Part shown: piece by piece, positions 1 to 11,052 of the stretch | How positions within the stretch are numbered: position 1 is the first letter of the stretch | Layout: each line of letters starts with the position of its first letter | Origin: Blepharisma stoltei | Lineage: Eukaryota > Ciliophora > Heterotrichea > Heterotrichida > Blepharismidae | Assembly (NCBI GenBank): GCA_914767885.1 | Contig: CAJZBQ010000025.1 | Coordinates: 496,001 to 560,000 of the forward strand | Length of the DNA stretch: 64,000 nt | Reading direction: 5' to 3' | Notes under the pieces: generated by a model | What the model was told of the DNA's origin: nothing | Databases searched by the model: none | The model's input: the letters and a program-made list of their open reading frames with translations, nothing else | Made by a program: the position numbers and the translations under genes

Positions 1-632
1 CGTGAGCCGTAAAAACACCATAATTTTATTAATAAAAGTATGGCGCGAGCGGGATGCAATTATAAAGGCTAGGATTGCTGAAAATAGCAGGGATGGGCTT
101 TTATCGCTTCATTAAATATATATCTTCTGCTCAGATATTCTTTCAAAATGAAAATAGTGGGATCTTTTTCGATCATTTCAAAATTAGAGAATTATAAAGC
201 TATTTGCTTGTGAATTAGGTTTTAAACTTGTGATTTAGGATAATTTAAATTAAAAGTTGGCTTGTGTGTGTTCTGAGAAATTCAAGCTTTATTATTTCAA
301 GAGCTCTTTGATATAGGTTGCTGACTTATAAAGTTTGTTTAAAAGAATTCATATCAGCAGTGGGATTTAATTATCTTGCTTTGTTTATTTCATCATTCTT
401 ATAGCATTGAATTGCTCTATCCTTCTTTTGATTTTCAGAGTATATCTGTAGTCTTATTCTTTGCTTGATTTACCATTTTAATAATTTCTAGTTTCATAAT
501 TATCCTTTGAGATAATTTTACGACACTATCCCAAAATAAATATATATTAAAAAAATGAGTTAAATAAAAAAATTCTGCTTTGATTTATCTAAGTTTAATC
601 CTAAAACCATTTCTATCAGTATTATAAAAACA
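1..632. other. AT-rich intergenic leader
   Basis: I see no gene, RNA gene or complete IES here. The first 60 bases contain short G/C-containing words (CGTGAGC, GGCGCGAGCGGG) that could be the edge of an upstream element, but no matching partner lies in the window. The last 100 bases are AT-rich and directly precede the kinase start codon. Confidence 0.5.
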
Positions 633-2260
633 ATGGGCTGTTGCGGATCTTCAAATCCAAATAAGCAAATAATAATTTCACCACTAACAACTTCACCTCA
701 GAAGAAAAACATGAAAGTTTGTGCAGGGACTTTTATAAAAACGCAGCTCTCTCCTTTTTCTGAAGTCTACATGCAAGGAAATCGAATAGGGCTAGGTGGC
801 TTTGGAGAGGTCAGAAGGTGCACCCACCGTATAACTGGGGCTCTGCGTGCTGTAAAAATTTACTCAAAAGAGCTTTTTGGTCCAAATTCAACTCAGCAAG
901 GGAAAATGCTCGAAGAAATGGAAATTCTAACTACCCCTCAATGAGCATGATTAAATTTTACACGATTATTGAGAGTTTTTTTTTTTATTAATAAATTTAT
1001 ATTAAAGATGCTTTTCTAAATTTAAAAAATTTCAAAAAACGAAATAAAATTATAAATTTAATATATTAAAAAGTCTCTGGGTAGGGAGTAAGGAAATTGG
1101 ACCATCCTAACATTATCAGAGTCTATGACTTTTTCGAAGACTCAAAGAACTACTATTTAGTTATGGAGTACTGCGAAGGTGGCGAACTCTTCAACAAAAT
1201 AGAGAAGATGGCTAAGTTCAGTGAAGACGATGCTGCCTTGATAATGAGGCAGTTGATGTCAGTTGTAGCATTTTGCCATTCAATGGGAGTTATCCACCGA
1301 GACCTGAAACCAGAAAATATCATGGTTGAGGAGAGAAGCAGAAAGCTAAATATAAAAATAGCAGATTTTGGGACTGCCTGCTATTTGGATCAAAACCATG
1401 AAACTACTGGGGTTATAGGGACTGCCTATTATATGGCCCCTGAAGTATTTGCTGGGTCATATAACGAAGCATGTGACGTTTGGAGTTGTGGGGTGATCAT
1501 GTATATTTTGCTAACAGGCAATCCTCCGTTTGGAGGCAAAACTGATGAAGAAATCATTGCAAAAGTAAAAGAGGGAGCTTATAAAACAGATTCTCCAGAA
1601 TTCAGCTTAATTTCACCAGAAGCCATTGACCTAATAAAAAAACTGATAGCTCCTTTAAATGAAAGAATTTCTGCTTCGCAGTCTTTAAGCCACCCGTGGC
1701 TTAACCGAAGCAGGCCAACAGTTGAAGCACCTGTGCTAAAAGCAGTAATCACAAACTTGCAAGACTTCCGAAGCACTTTGAAATTGAGAGACGCAATTCT
1801 GACTTTTATTACTTCACAGCTTGTCAATTATAGAGAACTCAAAGAGCTGAGAGATGCTTTTGTCATTTTAGACCATGACGGGGACGGAAAAATCGGTAAA
1901 GAGGACCTTTTCGAACAATTAAGTGGCATTGTTCCAGGAGATGCTGCTTATACCCAAGCTGAAGAAATCCTGATGAATGTAGATAGCAACAATGACGGAT
2001 ACATTGAGTTTACAGAGTATTTAAGAGCCACCATCGACAAAAAGGTGCTACTTTCCAACGAAAACCTTTTGGCTGCCTTTTCAATTTTGGATAAGCATAA
2101 AACCGGGAAAATTTCAGTTGCAGACTTCATGAGCGTTCTTGCGGATAGAGAAGAATACGATCTGAACTTGTGGAGCGAGCTCGTCAGGGAGGCGAACCCT
2201 GATGGAAGGGGAGAGTTTGATATGGAAGAGTTCACCAAGCTCCTGATGAACAAGATCTAG
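633..2260 (+). CDS. Calcium-dependent protein kinase (CDPK), 488 aa after removal of one IES
   Basis: Ser/Thr kinase fused to a calmodulin-like domain. Seen: N-terminus MGCCGSS, fitting N-myristoylation plus palmitoylation and so membrane attachment. Gly-rich loop GLGGFGEV, VKIYSK lysine, catalytic loop HRDLKPEN, metal-binding DFG, APE-like MAPEVF. After a junction helix there are four EF-hand segments: DHDGDGKIGKED and DSNNDGYIEFTE look intact, DKHKTGKISVAD and NPDGRGEFDMEE are more degenerate. An IES at 928-1088 splits the N-lobe; removal joins EEMEIL to RKLDHPNII, the expected alpha-C region. Exons 633-927 and 1089-2260 total 489 codons including the TAG stop. Known for the family: Ca2+ binding to the EF-hands relieves autoinhibition. 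Substrates cannot be told from sequence. Confidence 0.95.
928..1088. mobile_element. IES (161 bp, TAA direct repeat) in the CDPK gene
   Basis: Direct repeat TAA at 928-930 and 1089-1091. The ends are TAACTACCCC and GGGAGTAAGG, a short imperfect inverted repeat. The interior is AT-rich with in-frame stops. Removal of one repeat copy plus the interior restores the kinase frame exactly. It is too short and diverged to place in one of the three main families. Confidence 0.9.
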
Positions 2261-2332
2261 ACGATGTAATTTACTTGGAGCTTCAAGTAGCTTATTTATT
2301 ATTCTAAATTTTGAAATTAGATTACAATATTT

Positions 2333-5300
2333 CTAATTTTTGACAATCAGGAAAGAGTTGACAGTGCGGTTGATTGACTCAATTTCCACTGCCTTGTGGG
2401 AATTGAAAGTAAACATTCCTGGCTTATAGCTTTCTATTAAGTTTTTGGTGGCTTCGCTCACGTTGATTGAGCCTGCAACTCCGCTGCTTTCCATTTTGTT
2501 GGCAATAAGCACGTCGTCTCCATAAATGTCATACCTCACAATGCTTGTCCCAGCAATCCCACCAATGATGTTCCCTGTATGGATGCCTATTCTCATGCCT
2601 AAGTTTAAAAAAAGTTCCTGATTTATTGCACTGATAATTTCGTTCAAAGAATTAGCGAAATTGATAATATTCAAGCATTCTTCGCCTGGATCTCTCTCTT
2701 CTGTACCTAAAAACCCAATAGCCACATAGCAGTCACCTATTGTGTGCACTTTATATACATTGTTTTCGACGCATTTTCTATCAAATCTTGTATAAAGCTC
2801 CGAAAGCATCCCAACGACTTCTTTTGCGTTGTGGTAAGAAGACCACAGAGTAAAGCCTGCAATATCTGCATATAAAATTGTGACTTCGTTAAAAGAGTCC
2901 GTATTCGCGACTTCTTCTTTTAAGTTATGATATACATGGGGAGGCATCATCTGAGTCAATAAATCTTCCGTTTTCTTTAGCTCCTTTTTGGAGTATTCTT
3001 CTGAGGCAAAAAATATCCTTAAGTCTCGCTCTCGAAAATAGGCAATAAGTAAGCAAATTATTGTGAAAAATATGGAAAAGAAGACATGGTGGCTAATATA
3101 GTAGGGATCTATTATTAGCAAAGCTGCTGCGTGAAATGCTGAAATAAAGGCAGTGAATAGGAAAGTGTTTTTGAAGAAATTGCAGACGCATTGGCTTGAA
3201 ATAAGAGTCATGAAGAGCACATAAGCTTCTTTTATTATTTCTATTTTGGAGTCATCCTGAAGGATGTTTATAAGGATTGTCCAGATCATTGATAAAGAAT
3301 ATGTAAATCTCAAAACCCAAGCAAATGTAAGGGACTTATAATTATTCTTGAATATAAATAAAAGCATTCAATGACTGAAATTACCTCTGCCAATTTTCTC
3401 TACCTCATGGAATTTTATAACAGAGTTTGGCTTTACATAGAGACTTCTGGTCACATAGGGCTAATATACTGCTCCGAGTGCACTCAATAACCTCAGGGTT
3501 AAACGTGAGTTAGATTTGTTAGCGCTTTATTTGAGATAGTTTGACCAAAGGGTTACAAAAATGCCCATGAAGACACCAATTTAGCTCAGTCCCTTTATTA
3601 GGGAGTGTGACGTTAGACACCTTAAGATTTAATTAATCATTTTCGTAATTATTCTTGAACAAGAATAAAAGAGTTCCATAAGCCAAAAACATGGCAAAGT
3701 AAAAGAAAATGTCCAAGAATTTGTATTTAACGTCATGGTCGTCTATAAATAGTTCAGCAATGCTTAATGCTGTCATAGTTAAATTGCAGAACAACAATAC
3801 CAGAAAGCTTCGCACCAATATTGGGTAATTAGTTTCTAACATCTGAGACCTGAGAGCTGCTTCTTTTGAGCTGTAGGAGAAAATAAATGATGTAATCTTG
3901 ATAGGCTCTGGAGATTCTGATGATAACTTCGCTGAAATTATTCCATAATCAGTATCATCAACAAATTCCGAGTCATGAAATGATGATTTTCTGCCTGATG
4001 TTGGCACGATCGGAGATAACTCGTTAGTAAGGAATAGGTTTTTAGCCATGTTGTATGAGTTTGTATTGAGTCTTTTTAATTCATTTGGTAGAGGTGCTGG
4101 CCCTTGAGTTCTTCTTCTCCCTGATTTAATATCATTAAGCTCATCTGATTTGACAAGAAAAGTCCTCATCGTGCCTTTTCCTTTGACTTCAATCAATTTC
4201 TTCGTAAAATAGAGCCCAGACTTGTCGTCTAAATATGAATAAGTGTCTTCAGAAATTTGTATTGAGTTTGGGGTTTCAATTGTCGTCGACATTCTACTGG
4301 CAGTATTTACAGTATCTCCTACTAAAGAAAACTGAGGCTTATGGAAGCCAACAATTCCAGCTACAACTGGTCCAGTATGAATTCCAATTTTTACCTGCAA
4401 AGGCTTTCTCAACCTTATTTGTTTGATAACTCCAAGAATTCCCAAACCCATTTCAATTGCCCTTCTTGAATGATGCACAGTATTAAAAGAAGCTGACATT
4501 TCAGCATCACTGTCAGTAAGGCCTGCACAAGCCATATAAACCTTTCCCACAGTTTCTATTTTGGCAACTCCTGTTGATTCGCATACCATATCAAACTTTT
4601 TATAGATATCATCGATAAAATATGATACTTCTGACTGAGGGAATGCAGAAATAATTTCTTCAAACTGGCAAATCTCACAAAAGAGCACAGTAACGACTCC
4701 TTGATCTTCTGCAATATACCTTATCCCATCTTTCACCCTTTTCCTGACGAAGGCTGGAAGTACGACATCTAAAACCTGCTGTGATTTCTCAACTTCAATT
4801 TCCACTTTTTTCATGAGCACATACCGTTTTCTGTTTGATTTCTCCGTGAAATAGCCAATGACTGCAGCTTGTAGCACAATGGATATTAAGATGGTCATAA
4901 ATTCAATTGCATAGATCAGGCCAATATCAACTGAGTATTCTATAATAAATGCATAAATCTGCACAATCGTCAAGATTGGGACACTGATAGATGACATTAC
5001 AATCATTTCAAACCAGAAAAAACTCGTTCCTATTGTAAATAAGGGAGAAATGTTGGTATAAACAATTGGATCAAATATCTCAAATACGAGCTCTAATAGT
5101 ATAACTATCACTGTTGTGTAAGTTCTTATGATAATAATAATGCATTTGTAGTATTTCTCGTAATAGCTTGAGAAGACAACAGTAATTAGAATGCAATAGA
5201 TGAAAATTGAAATACACATAAATGATAAATAAGCTCTTTGGTCTGGAGTCTTAAAGTATGAGTCTATCAAGAAGCCAATTATTAATACAAATAGTAAGAG

Positions 5301-8300
5301 CCAAGGCACTCTTAAGGTCTTCGAGCTTACTTTTTTCTTTTCATCCATGTACTCAGCTTCTCGAGTTTTAGAAATAAATTTTAGCGTCCATTTGCTCATT
5401 TCAAAGGTGCTGGTGCTTTGATTGATATACTTAGTTTTCTTGTAAATTGCATCTAAGTTGTCTTTGAAGATCTCAGCTTTGGACTTGAGCTTTATTATAA
5501 GATCAAAATCTTTGAGCGACTGGATAAAATCTGTCAAGATTGGGACGAATAATGAGCGGAACGTTTTCCTTACATAAATTATCACAAAGCAAGCCATCAA
5601 GGTCAATAAAATGTATAGAAAGAAAACTGGGGACCCATTTATCACATCCAAATATCCGTAGTTGTCGTAATCATCATAATTTGATAATACAATGCTATAA
5701 ACTACTAATGAAATAACCGAAATCAGATATGAAAGAAGAGTCCATTTATGTAATGATCGAGTTTCCACAAGGACATACAGCAGAGATCCTCCAACCATTG
5801 AAAAATATAAAACCCATTCCATACAAGCCAAACTTAAAGTGAATCCTTGATCATCAGTGGTCCTAATCAAATACATTGGAAAATAAATAATCAAGGCTTG
5901 AAAAAGAGCCATCAGAAATATCCACAAAAAGGACCAATAATTTAATAAAAGGTTCTGTCTGTAAATGCTATACACTTGAGGGTTCTTTAAAATTTGCCAT
6001 CGTTCCAAATCCTCATCAAAAATTCCAACTGTAACAGTTGGAAGCATTATAAATAAAAATAGATAAATTGCCACCATTTCAGGCTCAAAAAGGCTCCCTC
6101 CATATGACTTAGATGCGTTGCAATGAAAAAAGAGTATCAGCACCAGCAGAAAATTTTTAAAAAAGATCATGAGCACTACATTCGATATTTTTGCATAATT
6201 CCAGTGCCCTTGAAACAGCACAAGTTCTTTAATTTGAGAAAATTTTGAGATAGAAATATGAGGTAAATGTGAAAAATTAGAATTTTCTAAACCAATACCG
6301 ACATGGGCAGACTGGATCATTCCTAAGTCGCTTTTTCCATCACCTATTGCAAGAAATAAAGGACTATATGAGAAATTGTATCTCAAAAATCCTGCGATTT
6401 TAGTTTTGTCTTCTGGTAGCAGAGAATAAAAGCAGACACTTTTAGCTGCACACAATAAAATAGCAAAATATTTTCTGTTTTCTTCTGATTGTAGGCCATA
6501 TTCTAGCCCTGATCTATCAACACAAAGAGAAAAATCAGTGAACTCACATACAGGAGGGGCTAGGAGGTTTTATCCAAATTATGGTGTATGGCAATAGCAG
6601 AAATTAGATACAGTAGAAGATTAAAAGACAGGCTAGAAAAGTATTTGATAAAAAAACAGATGTATGAAAGATATACAACTATTTCAATTTATAATTAATA
6701 GTAAATTTAAGAAAAAATAGTAATAATTACACAAACTCTGGAGCTTGAACTCTAGACGAAATAAGATAGAGAGGAATTTTACAAGATTCATAAGCTAGGA
6801 CATTAATAAAAATTATAAATGGTATGAACTTATTGAATTGACAACGTGCTCCAAAAATAATTAATTTTTTTTGAATAAATGCCTGGATATACGCTTTTAT
6901 AACTCCAAGAGATACTTTATTGAATTTCAGGGATAGGACCTTTATATAATTCACATTCTCACGGTACTGTTTATTTCAAAAATTTTGAAACATAGTGTAT
7001 GACTTCTAAATATTGATGATGCCGAATAGTTATTCAATAAATAAGTGCACAGATTTCATACAAATAGAACATAAGTTTTGCGGGCAATCTAACTTAAGAT
7101 AAGATAGCCTTCACAATATTTGAGATTAAAAATGCAAAATAATAATTATAAGAAACTGCACTTAATAAACTATATCAGGTTGAACTTTTGTAAATTATCA
7201 TCCAAAGCATACATTTTTTTTTTAACTGTGAAAGCAATTTTGCAATTTTTTTGTTTTTATAGCTCGCATTATTGCACTCTTAATCTATTTAAAATAGACT
7301 AATAAGTGTAATATAATAATATTGCGCACATTACTAAATACCCTCCCCCTCCTCTCCGTAAGCTAACAAGATCTTTTGGCCGATCATGGAAGGGTTAAAA
7401 TTTTTTTTTAAACCCAAAAACTCACACTCGTGAGCAAACAAAAATTTATAATAAAAAATTCTTTATTGAAAAATTTTTTTGATTTATAAGTGATAATTAG
7501 TATAATGAAATCTCTAGCTAATTCTATTTAATTTTAAATAAATTGAGTTTTAATAGATAAATTTTACAAATTAAATTAGTATTCGCTTTCTATTTTTGCG
7601 TAGTGGGAGTTTTTTAAAATTTCGAAAAACAATTGTCTATAAATTTTAAATATAAATTTTTTAAAAAAATTTTAACCCTTCCATGATCGGCCAAAAGATC
7701 TTGTTAGCTTACGGAGAGGAGGGAGGGTATTTAGTAATGTGCGCAATATTATTATATTACACTTATTAGTCTATTTTAAATAGATTAAGAGTGCAATAAT
7801 GCGAGCTATAAAAACAAAAAAATTGCAAAATTGCTTTCACAGTTAAAAAAAAAATGTATGCTTTGGATGATAATTTACAAAAGTTCAACCTGATATAGTT
7901 TATTAAGTGCAGTTTCTTATAATTATTATTTTGCATTTTTAATCTCAAATATTGTGAAGGCTATCTTATCTTAAGTTAGATTGCCGCAAACTTTATGTTC
8001 TATTTGTATGAAATCTGTGCACTTATTTTATTGAATAACTATTCGGCATCATCAATATTTAGAAGTCATACACTATGTTTCAAAATTTTTGAAATAAACA
8101 GTACCGTGAGAATGTGAATTATAAAAGGTCCTATCCCTGAAATTCAATAAAGTATCTCTTGGAGTTATAAAAGCGTATATCCAGGCATTTATTCAAAAAA
8201 AATTAATTATTTTTGGAGCACGTTGTCAATTCAATAAGTTCATACCATTTATAATTTATTAATGTCCTAGCTTATGAATCTTGTAAAATTCCTCTCTATC

Positions 8301-10798
8301 TTATTTCGTCTAGAGTTCAAGCTCCAGAGTTTGTGTAATTATTACTATTTTTTCTTAAAATTACTATTAATTATAAATTGAAATAGTTGTATATCTTTCA
8401 TACATCTGTTTTTTATCAAATACTTTTCTAGCCTGTCTTTTAATCTTCTACTGTATCTAATTTCTGCTATTGCCATACACCATAATTTGGATAAAACCTC
8501 CTAGCCTACAGGAGGCTCGAATGTCGGCATTTCCACATTTTTTGAGTGGGCTAAATGAGAAACAATTGTCGGGATGCGTCTCATTCTCCTGATTTCCAAA
8601 TGGTTTGTCCCTGTAGCAAATAAATTGATTTCTTCGGCTGCATCATCGTCATCAGCACTCTCCTTAGATTCCTCACTAACCTCCTCATTAAATGGTAAAT
8701 TCACGTTCGCAAAAGTTGTCTTAATGAGATTTATCATTTCGAGCCTACAGTCAAGCTCTGATGTAAGCTCATTCAGCATAACGATCTTTGTATTCGAGTC
8801 AATAACTTTTGAAGAAATTGCTGTACATATAGAGTTCTCTTCGCTGTCCCCACTTACCATCCAAAACTTGATGCCAGCTTCAGAGAGTAAAGAAACTGCT
8901 TCTTTTGTATCTTCATGGACTTCATCTTCAAGCCCAATAATACCTAAGAAATTCAGCTTTAACTCTAAATTAGTGAAGAGATCTTCAATTTTCCCTTCGC
9001 TGTTCACAGGAGAGGCTTTAGCAATTTTATAAGAGTACTTAAATTCTTCAATTTCAACGTCAGTAAAGGTGCAATAACCGACAAAAATGAGTTTCTTCCC
9101 AGACATCTGTGTTTCATAGCCGTTGTTTTCCATATAGTGCCGAAATGACTGTGAAGCTGTAAAAGATCGTAGCATTTCTGCTTTTCTCCCTTTTACATAT
9201 AAAATGTTTTGGCCTTTAAAAGAGTCCTTTACCATTATTCTCGATTTTTGAAGCTTATTGGAATATCCTTTTGAGCTTATAATATCAAGGTCAACTTCAG
9301 TGCCCCAATAGTCCAATTTTATTTTTTTATTTGACCTTGAAATTACTTCAACCCCAAGTTCATTGCTAGCTCCTGCCATCGCATGATCTTCAATTGAGAA
9401 AGTATTGGACACCTCCTGTCCAACAACTCCTGAAATATTACAAACAGCCATGCACATCACAAAATAATAAGCTGGCGAAAAAGTCTCCTTATGCTCTGCA
9501 AGTTCAATCTTTAAATCACTAAAAGTGCTGAAATTCTTGACGTTCATTATTCTCTGACTAGTCGATTCTTCATATTGCTCTGTTTCTTTTAGCCGATCCC
9601 TTATATAAGTTTCACCATCTAATATACATATAGGTAAAAGTACATTATTCGATGTAATTGTACCTGTTTTGTCAGTAATTATATACTCTATCTGCCCCAG
9701 TTCTTCGCAGACATCAAATGTATTGAATTTTATGCCTGGGATTTTTTTGGAGATTTTTAAAGTAAAAATCAACTGAAAAATCTTGATACATATAAATAAG
9801 CAAGGTGGTACAAGTCTATGGAATAAAAGTATGGAGTTGATGGTGAAATGAAGATTATCGTCTCCAAACTTGAGGCTAAAGCCAAATATATTAATCATAC
9901 AGCTTAAAAAAGTCAGCATAAGGGATATAGCAATCATCCAAAAAACAACAATGTTGAGCCTTGTTTCTAAAAGTGATAGTCTTCTAATCACCTTTTTATT
10001 CTTTTTAATGTCACCATTTGTGTATATTACAACTGCATAAATCCAGTCAATATTTAGAATCTTTGCACCACTTTTTATATAGTTACATTCCTGCAATTGA
10101 GTAGATTTCGGGTTTGACCTCAATTTTATCGACCCTGAAAATTTGACCGGCCTTTCTTCTGGAATTCTTATTGTTGCATTACATTTACTGAGCTCGTCCA
10201 TTGTTTCATATAACCCTAATGAGCTTGATATAAATCTAGTTTCCTTTGTAGGCTTTTTTATATCAAACTGCATTTCTCCTATGTTTTCTGTCATGTCGAC
10301 ATGAAATTCCTGCTTATTTTCACAGGTGCATAAAACAATTAAATCTGCAGGTGCTTTGCTATTTCCATTTATCAATAAGACATCGCCAACAGATATATTT
10401 TTGCTCTTTTTGGTCTCAATCTTCTCAGTAGAGAGCGATTTAAACTCAAGGTTATTTATCTCATTATCGTATCTGTGTCTTTTAAGGTCAATGTATCCAT
10501 CAGAAAGAACTCTCAAAATGAAGATTGCAGAAAAAGGAACCAAGTCAATAATAGCGTCCTTTGTGTATCCACTAAAATACAATTCGAGAATAATAACAAA
10601 TAAATACCATAAGTACCATAACTGACGAAATTGCTCGAATATTGTTTTGGGAATGAAGTTCATTAGAGAATAATGAGCTGTTACAATCGCATTACTTTGA
10701 GATAAATGCTTCGAAACTTGGCTGTTCAGTAAGTTGATAGTCCTAATGTTTGCTGCATTTTCAGGTTGCTTGCAGCTTTTCTTGTGTTTATCCGGCAT
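2333..10798 (-). CDS. P4-ATPase-like/guanylyl cyclase fusion, paralogue A (2066 aa reconstructed)
   Basis: Membrane enzyme predicted to make cGMP from GTP. Segments 10798-8507, 6548-3660 and 3352-2333 join to 2067 codons. The N-terminal about 1100 residues follow a P4-type (phospholipid-flippase) ATPase: phosphorylation motif DKTGT near residue 376, actuator motif GEM instead of DGET, hinge GDGKSD. Then come two membrane blocks, each followed by a cyclase domain (about 1380-1570 and 1880-2050). The first has FCEI and VGK where metal-binding Asp would sit, but carries KIETVG and NTASR; the second keeps YADI and IGD. The two halves are therefore in reversed order relative to mammalian adenylyl cyclase, as known for Paramecium, Tetrahymena and Plasmodium guanylyl cyclases. 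Glu in KIETVG fits GTP specificity. Whether the ATPase part transports lipid is unknown. Cut by a 1958-bp palindromic IES and a 307-bp class 2 insertion. Confidence 0.93.
3353..3659. mobile_element. Class 2 (SINE-like) insertion, 307 bp, 14-bp direct repeat, in cyclase A
   Basis: Flanked by perfect TAATTATTCTTGAA copies at 3339-3352 and 3646-3659. There is no terminal inverted repeat and the base composition is visibly GC-richer than class 1 IESs. Removing one repeat copy plus the interior joins LLFLFKNNY to KSLTFAW in frame. The left part (3377-3450) is clearly related to 43452-43525. Confidence 0.9.
6549..8506. mobile_element. Giant palindromic IES (1958 bp) in cyclase A
   Basis: Two near-identical inverted arms (about 6558-7338 and 7730-8506, roughly 780 bp each) surround a MITE-like centre. 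The outer ends are GGCTAGGAGGTTTTATCC and its complement. The insertion lies between 9-bp direct repeats TACAGGAGG at 6549-6557 and 8507-8515, each starting with TA. Excision joins MPTFEPPV to CEFTDFSLCVDRSG in frame, matching paralogue C (HELIDFNLCVDR). No transposase is encoded; the identical 60-aa ORFs in the two arms are mirror images. Arm identity is very high (a few mismatches seen), which suggests recent origin, arm conversion or selection. Confidence 0.93.
7339..7727. mobile_element. MITE-like IES (389 bp) at the centre of the palindrome
   Basis: TA repeats at 7339-7340 and 7728-7729. The ends are TACCCTCCCCCTCC and its imperfect complement, followed by CTCCGTAAGC, a variant of the family 1 word CTCCGTGAGC. 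The interior carries the family 1 core (TTATAAGTGATAATTAG near 7484). Its own inverted repeat (about 70 bp) runs without a break into the arms of the outer palindrome. Confidence 0.75.
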
Positions 10799-11052
10799 TA
10801 TTTATAGTTTAATCTTAAATTGTAAACTTTCACTATCTTTATGGTTTAATTTATTCGACAGTGGATCAAAAAAATGACTTTTCCAAGATTTATGCTACAC
10901 AAATTGCTCTTCAAAGCTTCATGTAATAAAATTTTAATAACTATTTAAAGTTTAGCTTAATACAACTCAAAGTATTTACTGACAATTTATAAATTCTGGA
11001 AATGAAAATGCCAGTTTTATTTTTTTAATCACTTTTCTTAAATTAGTTAATT

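Noticed and set aside
7120-7948. Two identical 60-aa ORFs on opposite strands
   Set aside because: They are the same stretch in the two arms of the palindrome; low-complexity composition, no start context, inside eliminated DNA.
8574-9032. 152-codon plus-strand ORF opposite cyclase A
   Set aside because: Antisense shadow of a strongly supported coding region; Ser/Leu-rich translation typical of such shadows.
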